Under the pieces are notes generated by a model. The model ran no database searches and was not told the origin of the DNA. It was given only the letters and a program-made list of their open reading frames with translations. The position numbers were made by a program, and so were the translations under genes. Of a DNA stretch of 64,000 bases, positions 50,001 to 62,429 are shown one piece after another; within the stretch, counting starts at the first letter, position 1; each line of letters opens with the position of its first letter. The stretch lies in the NCBI GenBank assembly GCA_033439265.1, contig JAVTVX010000001.1:2001501-2065500 (forward strand), in the 5' to 3' direction. The stretch comes from Dillenia suffruticosa. Lineage: Eukaryota > Streptophyta > Magnoliopsida > Dilleniales > Dilleniaceae.

Positions 50001-53000
50001 CATATAACATTATCAAAGCATCCCCCTCAACAAAAAAAAGGGGACCCCAGCCCATGCTACACCTCAACATAAGAATCTACCAATCATCCAAATACTAGAA
50101 TGCATACATTCGGTCCACAAAATGAACCTTGGAAAGATACAGGGAAATTTTTTAATCTTTTTATGGTAACTATTTGTAACTTAATTAATTGATGAAGATG
50201 AGAAATAATAATTACCTTTAAGGTGCTGACTGTATTAAACAAAAGCATATCTATCTGCCCTAAAAAGAGTAAAGCATAGCAAACATTTGACATGAATCAC
50301 CAACTACCATACTTTGGAAGCACCCATCCAATCGTATGAATTTGATAAGAGGCAAGTGCTCTAGACTCTTATCATCCTTGATTGTATTCAAGACCCATGA
50401 TCATATTTTTTCCATTATAAAGCTGCAGGTGTATGAAAAGCTGCTCACGTGCTTTACACTCACAAAAGAAATCATTTTAGGGATTTGCTCTCGTCATTTC
50501 TGCAACAATTCCAACCACAAACCCAGATATCCATGCTCCCTTGGTGGAATTGCTGCACAGATAAAAAACTTATAACTCTATTCAGTCTCATATAATTGAT
50601 ATCTGAGGAGTGTGGTTGCTAATATCCATTTCTTTTTGGCAGTAAAACGAGATGACCAAAACTTTCCTCCAACACAACACCTTCCGCATAATTTTCACGA
50701 TTTGAACTCCAGCACAAATTTAAGTAAATTCAGAGTGCAGTTATTGTGTTTGATATTTCTCAATAAGTCCCCAACAATAACTTATATGCATAATTGAATC
50801 ATCAAGAAACAAATTGATAGAAAAGGGGAAAACAAAACCTAAGACTAAGTTCTCAATATTGTACCCACCGATGAGTACAAAAGGGGTGAATCCTTAAACG
50901 ACTCCAATAGTGAAAGACAAAAACAAACAAAAATCAGAACAGTATGGAGGGAAATTTTTAAAATAATAATAATAAATATAAACCTAACAATAAAGTCTCA
51001 GTATTTTATCCCCTATGGAGTGCAACAAGGAAAAAGGAAGCTTCAGCAATCAGCCATGCAAAATTAGATACCAGAATATGCATCTAATGTATGGCTTTCA
51101 CTGCTGAATATATCTTTTGAATATTTATCTAAGCCGGTGCATGTTTGTGCCGTACCTTAAACAACGGAGAACGCTCTCAGTGGCAGAAGCCTCCTGCATA
51201 GCTTCTATAGCAGCATTTTGCGCAGCATCTCTGCGCTTCATTAATTCCTGGAATGGAAAAGATGCAGGAATATTTAGTAATGCCAAAAGATTGCAGAACA
51301 AATGTGAAACCCCCATAACATGGTTAAATACACACAAAGGGCACCAGAAGCATCATACTAAATGAAAATAGACACATTCACAGCATACACTGGACACCAT
51401 ATTGGAACGAAGAAAAGCTCGATAATCCAAATTCATTTGTCCAGAATAGAGGCTACAATACCTTTCCAAGTTTCACAAGCGAATATGGGAGTGAAGCCCA
51501 AGAAACAGTTCCATCTGTCAATCTTCTATTACTAATAGAAATCTTCACCAAGTTTGCAGGGAATCCATTAGCTCCTTCTGATGATTTCTTTCCGACAGAG
51601 GTTCTTGGTTTGCTTGGCTTATCATGATCCTCAAGTGCTCCATTTGCAGTTACTTTCTTTGTTGACATATGAATCTTATTATCCTCTTTCATTGATCTTG
51701 CAGAAGTTTGAACCTTATGATCCTCTTTAGATGAAGATTTATCACTTGAAACACTTCGTCGAGGAGCCTGCAGAAAATAAGTTTTAGATGTAGTGTGGAT
51801 AAAAATCATCTGCTCGATTATATTGTATGGAAATGACTATCACACTGTGGAGAATTTTTTCAGAAAATAAAGAGCAAAAGCAATATAAATTTTTTAATAA
51901 ACAAAAAAAAAGACTTCAGTCAACAACCAGAACTATATGAGGGAAAAAAAAAGTGAAGCCCATTAAAAAAGGAATTATAAACAACTTTCAGCTCGATCCA
52001 ATCCAAAGAAAAAATATTATAAACAACTAACACCCCCCCTCAAAAAAAAACAAAGAAAAGAAAAAAGATTCAACAATAATGCCAGAGGCTGTATAGGCAA
52101 TAGACTTACTGAAGAACTCCGAGGCTCAGTCTTTTCATGTTTGCTCGCCCTCAATCTGGAACTTTCCCTACCCTTCACATCCAAATTTCCTTCCCAGCTT
52201 TTTCTCAAAGCCTTCGGCCCCATATCAAACCCATAAACCACAGTTTTATTAGAGCTTGTCAATGGTGCCTTCTTCACACTCGGACTCATCCCACGAACAG
52301 AACTTGCCTTCTCCACAGATCCAACCTTCACTATCCCCTTATCCGACCCCTTGATTTTCACTTGCTGCTTAATACTATTCGAAAACTTCTCAAATGAAGT
52401 TGGTAATGAATAGCAACTCGTTGGTGATGAAGGGATTGACTTCGAAGCCAATGACTTCAATTTCATTGATTCTTTCTTTTCACCCAAATTCAAAATCTGT
52501 TTGATAACCGAAGACTTTGATCTACTCAATGTTGCAGATTTCTTATCCAACAACAACTCCTTAGCATTACCATTTGATCTAGTGGGTGCAGATTTCTCTT
52601 TAATATGACTATGACTATTACTTGGTATTTTTGAAGGTGGAGTAACTTTCTCTGAAGGCTTAGACCCTAACGATGAATTATCTAAGAATCCAAGAGAATG
52701 ACTGGCAACAATATCCTCAGGGCTACCTACACAAGGGTGCCGCCCTGGTACAGGCCGCACCCCGCGGAGAATAGGCACTGGGGAAGCTGATTCAAACCGT
52801 TCAACATGAATGAATTGGCCCAATTGAATCTTATCACTAAGAATTAGGTCATCATGTTCATCGGGAAGAGAAACATAAGTAGCATGAGAAGAATCAGAAA
52901 CCTTAAGATAAAACCCTTGGTTGGGGAAAAGCTCACCAGCAGTGAGTGCAGGAACAATACTCACAACTTGCAAAAGAGAAGACCTGTGCTCACCAGCAAC

Positions 53001-53063
53001 CTTGACATCTGTGTTCATATGCTGCAAAAGCTTCAAAACCACTCCAGGAACCAGCGTAGCCAT
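47047..53063 (-). CDS. DUF936 family protein, 4 exons
   Basis: Minus-strand exons: 52110-53063, 51462-51767, 51156-51247, 47047-47932. They total 2238 nt, 745 aa. The N-terminal domain (residues 1-115) carries the family signature: [52 protein letters not shown] and [11 protein letters not shown], then [15 protein letters not shown]. Residues about 120-420 are low-complexity, rich in Ser, Lys and Pro, with many possible phosphorylation sites, and include [15 protein letters not shown]. The helical C-terminal region (about 421-745) includes [25 protein letters not shown]-type helices, and an acidic segment with [15 protein letters not shown] and [11 protein letters not shown]. Splice phases fit, and the serine codon at the exon 3/4 junction is split AG|C. 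The last intron is long (3.2 kb). I know of no firm biochemical function for DUF936 proteins. A CTTTCAG acceptor just before the ATG suggests a 5' UTR intron. Confidence 0.9.
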
Positions 53064-53800
53064 TTTTTGTTGATAACTTCAATGTGCATTACACTGAAAG
53101 CCCACAAAACAAAACCTCAGTATTTATCATCAGCACATAAAGATCCATAGAATTACAAACAATGGCCCAATACCCATTTCCTAAGTATGGAAACAACATT
53201 ACAAACAATGGCTCAATATCCATTTCCTAAATATGGAAACAAATAAATTCCAGGGGCAATAAAATGTGAATAAAAACGAAGCCCACATATATATCATCTA
53301 CCATATATTGATTACCTTGACTAGTTTCGGTTTGCCCTCACCAACCCACAATAAAATATTGAAAACAGAACGGTAAGACACCATTAATCATTCAACAAAC
53401 AAATGAATTACACAAAACAAAAGGAAAGAAAACGGAAAAAACATATTTTGCAAATAAATAAAATAGTTGAACCTTGAGAAGAGCTATAATGGAGTACAGA
53501 ATGGAAAGAGACAACAAATGAATCTTTTCTTCTGAACAATAAAGAAATTTTGGCATCAAATGAGAGAAACCCACAAAACCCCAAATGGGGGTAAAACTAA
53601 AAATGAAAATTTTGGGAAGAATTTGGGGTCAGAGAAAACAAAAAACCCAAATGGGTACAAAACTATTGTCTGGGATTTTTGTGTAAAAGCAAATAAGCAA
53701 GTGGGGAGAGAGAGAGAGAGAGAGAGAGGGAGTCAGAGTCTGAACGTGGGAAGAGCTAAGTTTTTGCACAGAGAAGAAAAGAGGGCAACAGAATAATGGA
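53064..53800 (-). other. Probable 5' leader and promoter of the DUF936 gene
   Basis: On the minus strand a CTTTCAG acceptor lies about 35 bases before the ATG, so a leader exon probably lies further up, perhaps around the (CT)n at 53706-53727 (GA on plus). The stretch is otherwise AT-rich, with no exon recognised. Confidence 0.35.
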
Positions 53801-53995
53801 TGCCAGATTGCTTCACATAAGACTCTCTGACACATAAACACATAAACACATAAACAACATTACATTACACAAATCAAAACGTAAATGTACAATACAAACA
53901 AAAAAAAATGAATCTGACCCATTATTTTCTTGTGCCTGAACTTTTCCGGTCTGGGTTGAGAGAAGTTGATGCGGAACGCAAAAACGAGAGAGAGA

Positions 53996-54165
53996 GAAGT
54001 GCATATACCTTTCTCGGCCGTTTGGCTAAGATCAAGAAAGAGAAAAAGTGTGAAGAATCTTTACGTTGAATTTTGGAGTTTTTATTTGTTTATCTTTTTA
54101 TTTATAATTAATTTTTATGGTAATTTTTTCTTTTTTTCTTTTGAATAATGAAGTGAAGTGCATAT
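53996..54165 (+). mobile_element. U2 snRNA 5'-end retroposed insertion with 11-bp direct repeats
   Basis: The stretch 54005-54036 matches the first 32 bases of U2 snRNA at 31 positions (begins ATACCTTTCTCGGCC). The U2 similarity stops there and about 118 bases of unrelated T-rich sequence follow. GAAGTGCATAT occurs at 53996-54006 and again at 54155-54165. Flanking repeats with an snRNA 5' end at the start of the insert are typical of L1-type template switching that makes chimeric retrocopies. No snRNA promoter (USE plus TATA) is seen upstream, so this is not a U2 gene. Confidence 0.7.
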
Positions 54166-55639
54166 GGGACGGAATGGGTTGTCGGTCACCTAAAAGGAGG
54201 TGCCAGATCCAGGGGTGATGGCACGAGCGTACCTATCGGTGATTTTATCATCTTTTCTTTTTTGTAATTTTTTTAATCTTTCTCGTATTCGTGATCGATT
54301 CTGATATTGAGATTAAAAATCAGATCATTTTTATTTACAATGTTAAGATTAAAGATCAGATCCGTTGTTGTTTTTATATTTTTCTTTTCTTAATTTTTCC
54401 CTTCCTTAAATTTATAAGATTATTCTTTTCGATCTAGAAGAGGATTACAAGGAAAACAATTGTAAATTTATTTAAATAAAATTCTTTAATTTTTATTACT
54501 ATATTTTTAATTAGAATAACGGTAATATTCAATAAATATAATATAATTTTTATATCTATAGAATTTAATCCGACTCAAAACAAATTGAGTCAAATCTGAT
54601 TTCTGAATATCAGTATTTATTCAAAAGAAATCTTTTTTATTAAAAAAATTACAAGTGAAAAATAATAGTTAAATAAATTACTAATAGCTTTTTTTTCCCC
54701 AAAAAAAACCTAATAATTCTTCATAACCATATATATCTTTTTTTTTCATATTTTTCTCTTTTTTCTCTTAATCTTTATTTTAAAAAATTATTTTAACTTT
54801 TTATAAATAATCAGGGTGGGAAGTTCGTTCTCATTTTAATAAGTCATAATAATTAATTTATACATAGATAAACTCTCGGCTCTTTTATCTTAATATTATC
54901 TCTTTTTCTTTTTAAAAAATTTAAGAATTTGATCATTCGCCGTTCGAAAATTATAAAAGAGATAAAAAAGAAAGACATTCTATTGACATATGAATGGCAT
55001 TAATTATTATTACATATTTTAAAAAGGTAATATATTATTATATGAAAATTTTAAATAATATATTTCCACATTTGTACACTTCTATCTACCACTCATGAAT
55101 ATGATCATATATTTATTTATTGTATTAAATTTGTTAATAATATATACCTTCTTTCTTCTATTAAGAATTTTTCTTTTTTTATAATATATGTTTCCATTAA
55201 TTGAGAAAATAAATATTTATCAATTAAATGGTAATATTTTAATATCCTAACTATAATATATATGTGTGTTTATCTTTTGTATTAAAAGAATTTTCTTTAG
55301 TGGTTTTTCTTTAGGTTTTTTATCCTAATTTTTTTCCCCATTTAATTATTTGTACTTAATCATTGGACAAAGAATTAAAAAAAGAAAAAAAAAATCCCCA
55401 ACATGATGCTTGGGTAGCTTTGCACTTGTCTTCTTCTCCATGGACATAGTTGCATTAATAAATGGGGAGGTTTGCAAGTTTGTCTCTTCTCTAGGGATTC
55501 ACATAATTAAATAATTATTGAAAAATTTCCCTTCTATTTTTTTTTTGTATTTGAAAAGTTTTTAAATAATGTTTTGTCTCTTTTAAAAATAAATAAGAGA
55601 GAAATTTTCAATAAATAATAATAAATTTAGAATTAAATA

Positions 55640-55830
55640 ATTAAAAAATTATTTTTTTTATGAACCATCAATATTCAGTAATAATGTTGAATCTGATAAA
55701 ATTTGATTCGAATCGAGTTGAATTTTTGAGGAGTGAAACTCTCCTGTATTTTTTTTCTTCACACACAAGATTTAAACCTAAAACATGATTTAATGAGAAT
55801 CGGTATTCAACCAACGAATCAACTTGATAT
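55640..55830 (-). mobile_element. Probable SINE copy (no target duplication found)
   Basis: On the minus strand the family 3' end, GAATATTGATGGTTC, is followed by an A-tail (T-run at about 55652-55660 on plus). Upstream are GATTCGAATCAAA and a degraded tRNA-like head with TTAAATCTTG. The layout and length of about 190 bases match the clear copies. Confidence 0.5.
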
Positions 55831-56023
55831 TAATCTTAACAAGATTATTGGATGAATATTAACGGGTAACTTAGCTATGAAGTCAAAAAATAAAAAGAAA
55901 ATTTTGAGAAAAATTAAATACCCAACATTGAAATTTGATGTGAAACTTTTAATAGTTTAGATTAGATTCATGAACTTTTCATTCATTCAATTGAGTACTT
56001 TTATTTTATTTATTTCTCTTTTC

Positions 56024-56067
<44 letters not shown>

Positions 56068-56206
56068 TAGGTACATGTCCTTTTGTTGAATAAGATGCCT
56101 AAAATTTTAATATTGGTTTATCAAATTTATATAATTAATAACACTTGCAGACATTCCAATAAAGTTTGACATTATTGTATCAAAATTTGAAAGAAAGATG
56201 CATACA

Positions 56207-56246
<40 letters not shown>

Positions 56247-56917
56247 ATCGATTTAGTAAATAAAAATATTATATTTTTTTAATCATATTTAAAATTTAAA
56301 AATTAAAAAAAAATTCTTCTTAAATTGGATCTAATAATATTCGAATTACATTATTCATAATTTTATATATCAATTGATTTGGTAAGAAAAATCTAAATAA
56401 ATAAATAAATATATATTATTGCTATAACGATCAAAAGAGAGATCACGAAGAAGATGAGAAGAGGAGGCAGCTTCAAGCACAAAAAGATGCCACGCTGGTT
56501 CATGGCATGGGAAGCTCATGATATATTAGCCGTGTGGTGGGAGCCCATGGGCGTTGGGGCAGTTGAGCTGTCAGCCACTGGTTCGACCAATTTAAGGACA
56601 CTACTTGCCCTCGCTTCCAATTTAATGACCCCCGATAGAAAAAGAACAAAAAAATATATATTCAATATTTATGAGTTTTGCTCGAATATAACGTTATTTT
56701 TAAAATAAAATTTTAAAACAATATTATTTAAAAAATATTTTCAAATCTAACACTTATATATAGACTTTTGAAAACTCAATATGATACTATTTATAACGAT
56801 TTCATATTGAATTTTCAAAACTCAACATGGATGTATTATTTTTGAAATTTTTTTGTAACGTGTGATTTTTAAAACTTTTATTTTTTTGAAAATTGATTCC
56901 GTACAAAACTCCAATAT

Positions 56918-56970
56918 TTATTATTATTATTATTATTATTATGATTATTATTATTATTATTATTATTATT
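56918..56970. repeat. (ATT)n microsatellite
   Basis: About 53 bases of ATT repeats with one ATG interruption near 56941. Confidence 0.9.
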
Positions 56971-58019
56971 ACAAGGTCGGTTGTTTAATATACTATACGA
57001 TTTTCTCATTTAGCTGATACTTTTTTGGAAATCAGTACGTAAATTAAAAATTTTATATTTGAAAAGTAAAATTTAAAATATAAAAAATAAAGAGGATAGA
57101 AATTATAATTTTGAAAAATAAAAAATATTATAAAAAAATTTTATTAACATTTTAAAAACTCTTCCCAACACTTCTGTGGCTTTACAAAAGCATCATAGAG
57201 TAAATATCGTTAAAAATAGATTTATAGGTATTTTTAATAACTTTTAACTGTATTTTGTTAACATTTTTTAAAATAGCATTAAAAATTATATAAAATAATA
57301 AAAAAAAAAAAAAATTAAGAGACAGTTAGCCTCTGCATCTTGCCCGACAACTTGCCCCCGTTGGAAACGCCAACCTTAATGAAATTATATATTTTGTAGA
57401 AAACCAGCGGATAACAGACACCGAGTATTACGCAGTGTGTTCCGCGAAAATAAAAATAAAAAAAAAATTATGATTTATTAGATTTACAATATAGTTATCA
57501 AATTATAAATAATATAATTCAAAATTAAGATTTCAATAATAATAGATTATTTTAATTATTTTAAAATCTCTTTTAATAGATTTTAAAGATTTTAAATTTT
57601 GAAACCAAAATAACTCGAATCAATCTTGTTTTTAAGATTTACATTACAAAAAATATTCAAATCAAAAATTTTAAAAGAATATTTAAATTTTAAAAGTAAA
57701 ACATTAGGTGAAAATTGTGAAAAATACTAAGTAGGAACGTGTACAGTCTCAAATAATTTTTTAATTTTTTAAGAGAGAGGTCACATATTAATCAAATGAG
57801 AGAATGACTACACCCATTAGACTTTTTCTTTTATACTTAAAGTTAACGTGGGTGTCCACAAGATACGGATTATATTTTCATTGTTCAAATATTTATTAGA
57901 TATATAATTAATTTAATATCTAAACTAAATTATTATTTAAATCAATAAAAAATAGGACGTACATTAGCGATTAGAAAAAAAAGAGATTAACCACCGTAGT
58001 TCTCAAAAAATGCCAATGA

Positions 58020-59085
58020 ATAAGGTAAAAAAATGGGTAATAAGTGGAAAATAAATGTTATAGAAATAAAGGAACGACGATCCATGAAGCAAAAAAACAA
58101 AGAGAAAAAATTTATATAAAAAAAGATGAAAATTTTAAGAGAAAAAAGGATCAAAATAAAAAAAAATAATGATTTGAATGAAAAAAAAATTATGGTCTAC
58201 AAAAAGAGATAAGGCAATATGTGGGGAAAAAAAACAAAAGGGAAAAAACTTAGATTCAAAAAGACGAAAAACTCAAGTGAAAAAAAAGATCGGTCAAAAA
58301 AGAGCAAGAACCTAAATAGACAAATGGAGCCAAAAAGGAGAAAAAACCTATGTTTGAAAAAACAAAAGAGTTAAACGAAAAAAAGAGTAAAAATAAAATA
58401 AAAAGAGAAAGAGTCTGAATAAAAAAAAAGATAAAAAAAAGAGCAATTGTATGAATGAAAAAAATATGGTCTAAAAATAAAGAGACGACCGTTCAAATGT
58501 ATCATGGACAAGTGGGGCAAAAAAAAATAAAAGGGAAAAATCATATAAAAAAATAAAAAGAGAGAAAACCTGAATAAAAAAAAGGTCCAAAAAAAAGAGA
58601 AAAAATATAAATTAAAAAAAAAACTGTAGTCAACAAACAGGGAAAAAAACAAAAGGAAAAAACTTATATCCAAAAAAGTGAAGGATATAAGCGAAAAACA
58701 AGATCGAGTAAAAAAATAAAAAGAGAAAAGATATAAACGAAAAAAAAACTATAGTCAACAAACAGGGGAAAAAAACAAAAGGAAAAAACTTATATCCAAA
58801 AAAGTGAAGGATATAAGCGAAAAACAAGATCGAGTAAAAAAATAAAAAGAGAAAGGATATAAACGAAAAAAAAACTATAGTCAACAAACAGGGGAAAAAT
58901 ACAAAAGGAAAAAACTTATATCCAAAAAAGTGAAGGATATAAGTGAAAAACAAGATCGAGTAAAAAAATAAAAAGAGAAAAGACCCGAATGAAAAAAAAA
59001 AAGGTCAAAGAAAAAAGAAAAACACTTGAATGAAAAAGGAACCGAATGAAACAAAAATCAAAAAAAAAAAAAAAAACCAATGGAA
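58020..59085 (+). repeat. Polypurine minisatellite region with ~125-bp units
   Basis: More than 1 kb in which the plus strand is mostly A and G. The clearest part has a unit of about 125 bases, marked by TAGTCAACAAACAGGG near 58627, 58752 and 58878, and by GTGAAGGATATAAGCGAAAA in each unit. Flanking parts hold more degraded versions with the phrases GGGAAAAAAC, CAAAAAAG and GAAAAA. The long minus-strand Phe-rich frames here are a by-product of the composition. Confidence 0.85.
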
Positions 59086-61084
59086 ATATTTTTTCTAGTG
59101 AATTTTTTAACCTAAAACTATAATATTTTCTATAAATGGGATATATTTCTTTTTTCCTATATGATTTTCTCACTTTTGCTTTCCAATTAATCTTATATTT
59201 TTTCCTTAATGAAAATTAAAAAAATATATCATTTTTTAGGAATAATGTTTTCATTAATTATTAATGTAGGGCATGCCTTCCGACAGGTTGATGAGTGACT
59301 AATTACCAAATGATAGTGAGAGATTTTTGAACTAAATTATTACACCTAATCTCTTTAATTAAAAGCAAGGAATAAAGTACTATTAGCAAGCAATCTTGAA
59401 AACAAATGGGGTCCAAAACAAATTAACAAAGAAATATTATAATTAAACTAAAAAAAGATTTAGACAACAAACTCCTTATTTAATTAAATTGTCCGTCAAA
59501 ATATTATTAGAATGAGAAATATGAATAAAAGAAATATCACTAATAAATCGAACGAAATTTGAATATCCTGAAATGTGTTTTTTTTTTTTTTTTCAAAATA
59601 AAAGGGTTCATTAATCTTCATTTTTTTCCTAATTCCCAAAAGAGGCCAAAGTGTCTAATAGCTTATTGAGCTTAGTTTCTAGCATCTTTCTGGTCAATAT
59701 CTCAAGTATGGCAAATGCCTTTTTCCCTTTGTATCAATAGTAGCATGACTTAAGAAAACAGGTTTGTTTATTTTATGAAAATTACTCTAAGGAAATTTAT
59801 TTTCGGACAAAATTTAAAATATTTTTCGTTAATTCTGTCATTAAATTTCTTGATTTTAAAATAAGTAAACGGTTATCTGAAATTTATTCGACTAATAATT
59901 ATATATAAATAAAACCATAAAAAATATTCGTCATTTTTTACGCAAAAAAATAAAATTACAAAAATCATTTTTTTCATGCAAAATAAAATAAAAAATAAGA
60001 TAACAAACATGCAAGAAAAAAAAAAAGCCTATTAAGCGCAGTTTGCAACTAATTTTCTGAAATTTTGGGTGTGATAGCAAGTAAACTAGAAGGGACTATT
60101 TGTGGTTTGTCATTTATTTTTTTATTGTTGAAGTGAAATATAAGAAATTTATTTCTTTTTTATTGCCTTGAACTTTATAATATCAGTTGTTAATTTTGAA
60201 AACTAAATTACTTTAATATTTTACCTTCTAGAGATTTTTTTTTTAATTACAAAAATAAAAACAACCTAATTATTTTTATTTTATTTTATTTTATTTTGGC
60301 CGATAAAAGTACATCTGCAGACCCATCTCTTCCTCAAAACAACCAAAAGAAAAATGACAAAATAAGGGAACCCTTTGGTACCCCAAAACTTATAAGCACA
60401 CATCTTATATTAAATATATTTATATATTATGTTAAAGCATAATGGAGTAAAATATTTATTGACCCAGATAATAAAATTTTAATATTTCGCCTATGTGATC
60501 TCTTAAAAATTTAAATAAATAAATAAATAAATTTACTAATTTCTTTGATGCTACGATGGCTTTTGTGAGTCAGCCGTACCAAAAATAGAGAGAAAAAAAG
60601 AGTTATATAACAATAACAATTAAATTTTTATTTCACTAAATAGAGTCAGTTATATAAATTTTTCTATGTCATTATATTATATTTCATATCAAGAATAAAT
60701 AATAATTTATAAACTATCATTTCTTTCTCTAAATTTATCTATTTACAAGGTGTAAAAAAAAATATTTGTGCTCAAATTAACTTATAGAGGTAGAATTTGA
60801 AAGGGCTTCCCCCCCCCCCAAAAAAAAAAGAAAAGAAAAGAAGAAAACACCAAACTAGAAAGGGTAAGCTACTAGTTGAAGGGAACAAAGCCAAGCACAT
60901 ATCTTGGGGAAGCTCCAAGTATTTTGTTTTAAGGAAACCTGTTTGCTTTACCCATCCTCATGACCAGGCAGGTGCCCTAATGTGGTTTCATCTCTTAGGT
61001 TACAAAGGATCGGTTGTTTTAGGGTGCAATTGTTTCGAAATATGAGATAAGATAAATGAGAGAACTCTATTTTGATTGGTATCT

Positions 61085-61165
61085 AATAGTAACTTGGTTG
61101 AGATTAATCGGAATAAAGTTCTGGATACTCGACGGTGGACCAAATCTAGGGGAACAAAAAAAATA
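61085..61165 (+). repeat. Partial SINE (3' end only)
   Basis: Contains ACTCGACGGTGGACCAAATC, identical to the 20-base core in the SINE at 40837-41013, followed by an A-rich tail with AAATAAAATAAAATAAA. The tRNA-like head is not recognisable upstream. Confidence 0.6.
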
Positions 61166-62185
61166 AAATAAAATAAACGAAAGAGGACAAATGGGTAGAG
61201 AAAGAAATATCAATGAAGAAAAAATTTATCAAAATTTTCTTAATCATCTTTATTTATATATCCTGTTAAAAAATGGTATAAAATTTTGTTTATTTTTACT
61301 CTAAAAACAAATATAAAATTTAAAAATATATTGGTTTTGTTTTATATCCGCAAATCAAACATAATATTTTTGGCATAATATCCATTTTTTATGTATATCA
61401 AACTTCGGATGCCCATAACTGCACAATGAGGTTGGACTTCTAAAAGCACCTTTTCTCTCCCAAACCTAGAATTATCGCATTTGCATTCAACCCTTTGCTT
61501 GCCTTTTATTATTTATTGTTTGCGGAGGGGAGGGGAGGGGGGGGGGGAGAGAAGGAGAGAGAGAGAGAGATATTGTGACGATGTAAAGAGATATTACGTG
61601 CTATTCAGATTGAATAGTAAAAAATTTTACGATTTATTGATAAATAATTGATTTAGTGAGATATGATATTAAAATTTTATATTAAGTTTTAAATTTAAAA
61701 TTTAAGAAAAAAATATAATAAAAGAATTATTTTTAAATAAGATTTTTATAAATATCCAAACTGTATTAATTTATTTCAGGCTTCGATGATAAAGAAAAGA
61801 AGGATGAAGCTCCCGGTTGAAAGTCACCCTCTGCAGGGGTGGAACCCAAAATTATTTTGGGGGGACAGGTGAAAAGAGACCGACACAGGCCAACCAAGTA
61901 TTAAGGATTCCACACTTTTGTGCCCGTCCACCGCATGGCACCCGCGCCCACCATACATTTCTGTCAGCACTTACTTGAGCACCCTCATAATGTCACTTGC
62001 CCTCAATTTCAGATATATATATATATATATATATATATGATACATGTATATGAAAAATTACGTACTAAAGGAGAAATTATTAAGTGGGATTGATCCTATC
62101 TAATGGGAAGGATATTAATATCCCATATAAAAAATTATGATTTGATTATTGGTTATGATAAAAATAATATTAGAAAATTTTCCTC

Positions 62186-62270
62186 TTTTGGGACCCGATA
62201 ACAGTTTGACTGAGATTAGTCGAAATAAAATTCTGGATACTTAATGATTGTTCAAGTTCAAAGGAAAAAA
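62186..62270 (+). repeat. Partial SINE (3' end only)
   Basis: GGGACCCGATAACAGTTTGA, the motif TAGTCGAAATAAAATTCTGG and a degraded core lead to an A-run. The first motif resembles GGGACCCAACAGCAATTTGA in the copy at 40837-41013. Confidence 0.55.
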
Positions 62271-62429
62271 AATAGTCATTTATTCTCTATCAAGTAAACT
62301 TGTAAATCCATTGAGAAAATATATTGCTGCACACAGAAATCATTGATCCATCTAAGTGTTTTTTTCTTCAAGTGACACGACCTTCGAAAACCCAAAAAAA
62401 TAGGAAAAATTGAAATAAATGATAACTTA

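Larger units (their letters stand above)
54166..58019. other. AT-rich intergenic DNA
   Basis: No gene recognised. Contains a partial SINE 3' end at about 54560-54620, a SINE-like copy at 55640-55830 (minus), a (GA)n plus G-run at 56031-56067, a (TA)n at 56212-56236 and an (ATT)n at 56918-56970. A short frame near 56454-56660 has more balanced composition, but I do not recognise it. Confidence 0.5.
59086..62400. other. AT-rich intergenic DNA
   Basis: No gene recognised. Contains a C-run/A-run junction at about 60810-60830, a partial SINE 3' end at 61085-61165, a G-rich/GA tract at 61527-61570, a (TA)n at about 62014-62038 and another partial SINE 3' end at 62186-62270. Confidence 0.5.

Noticed and set aside
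54005..54036. Functional U2 snRNA gene
   Set aside because: Only the first 32 bases are present, with no upstream snRNA promoter elements.
56454..56708. 84-codon frame with balanced composition in AT-rich DNA
   Set aside because: No family recognised, no splice or promoter signals; could be a gene remnant but cannot be supported.
58371..59173. Minus-strand frames of 85-107 codons rich in Phe, with repeated units
   Set aside because: They arise from the polypurine minisatellite; residues follow the repeat composition and there is no start context or conserved motif.
60797..61045. 82-codon frame starting in a C-run/A-run
   Set aside because: Starts in simple sequence with a Lys-rich artefact and runs into SINE-like DNA.
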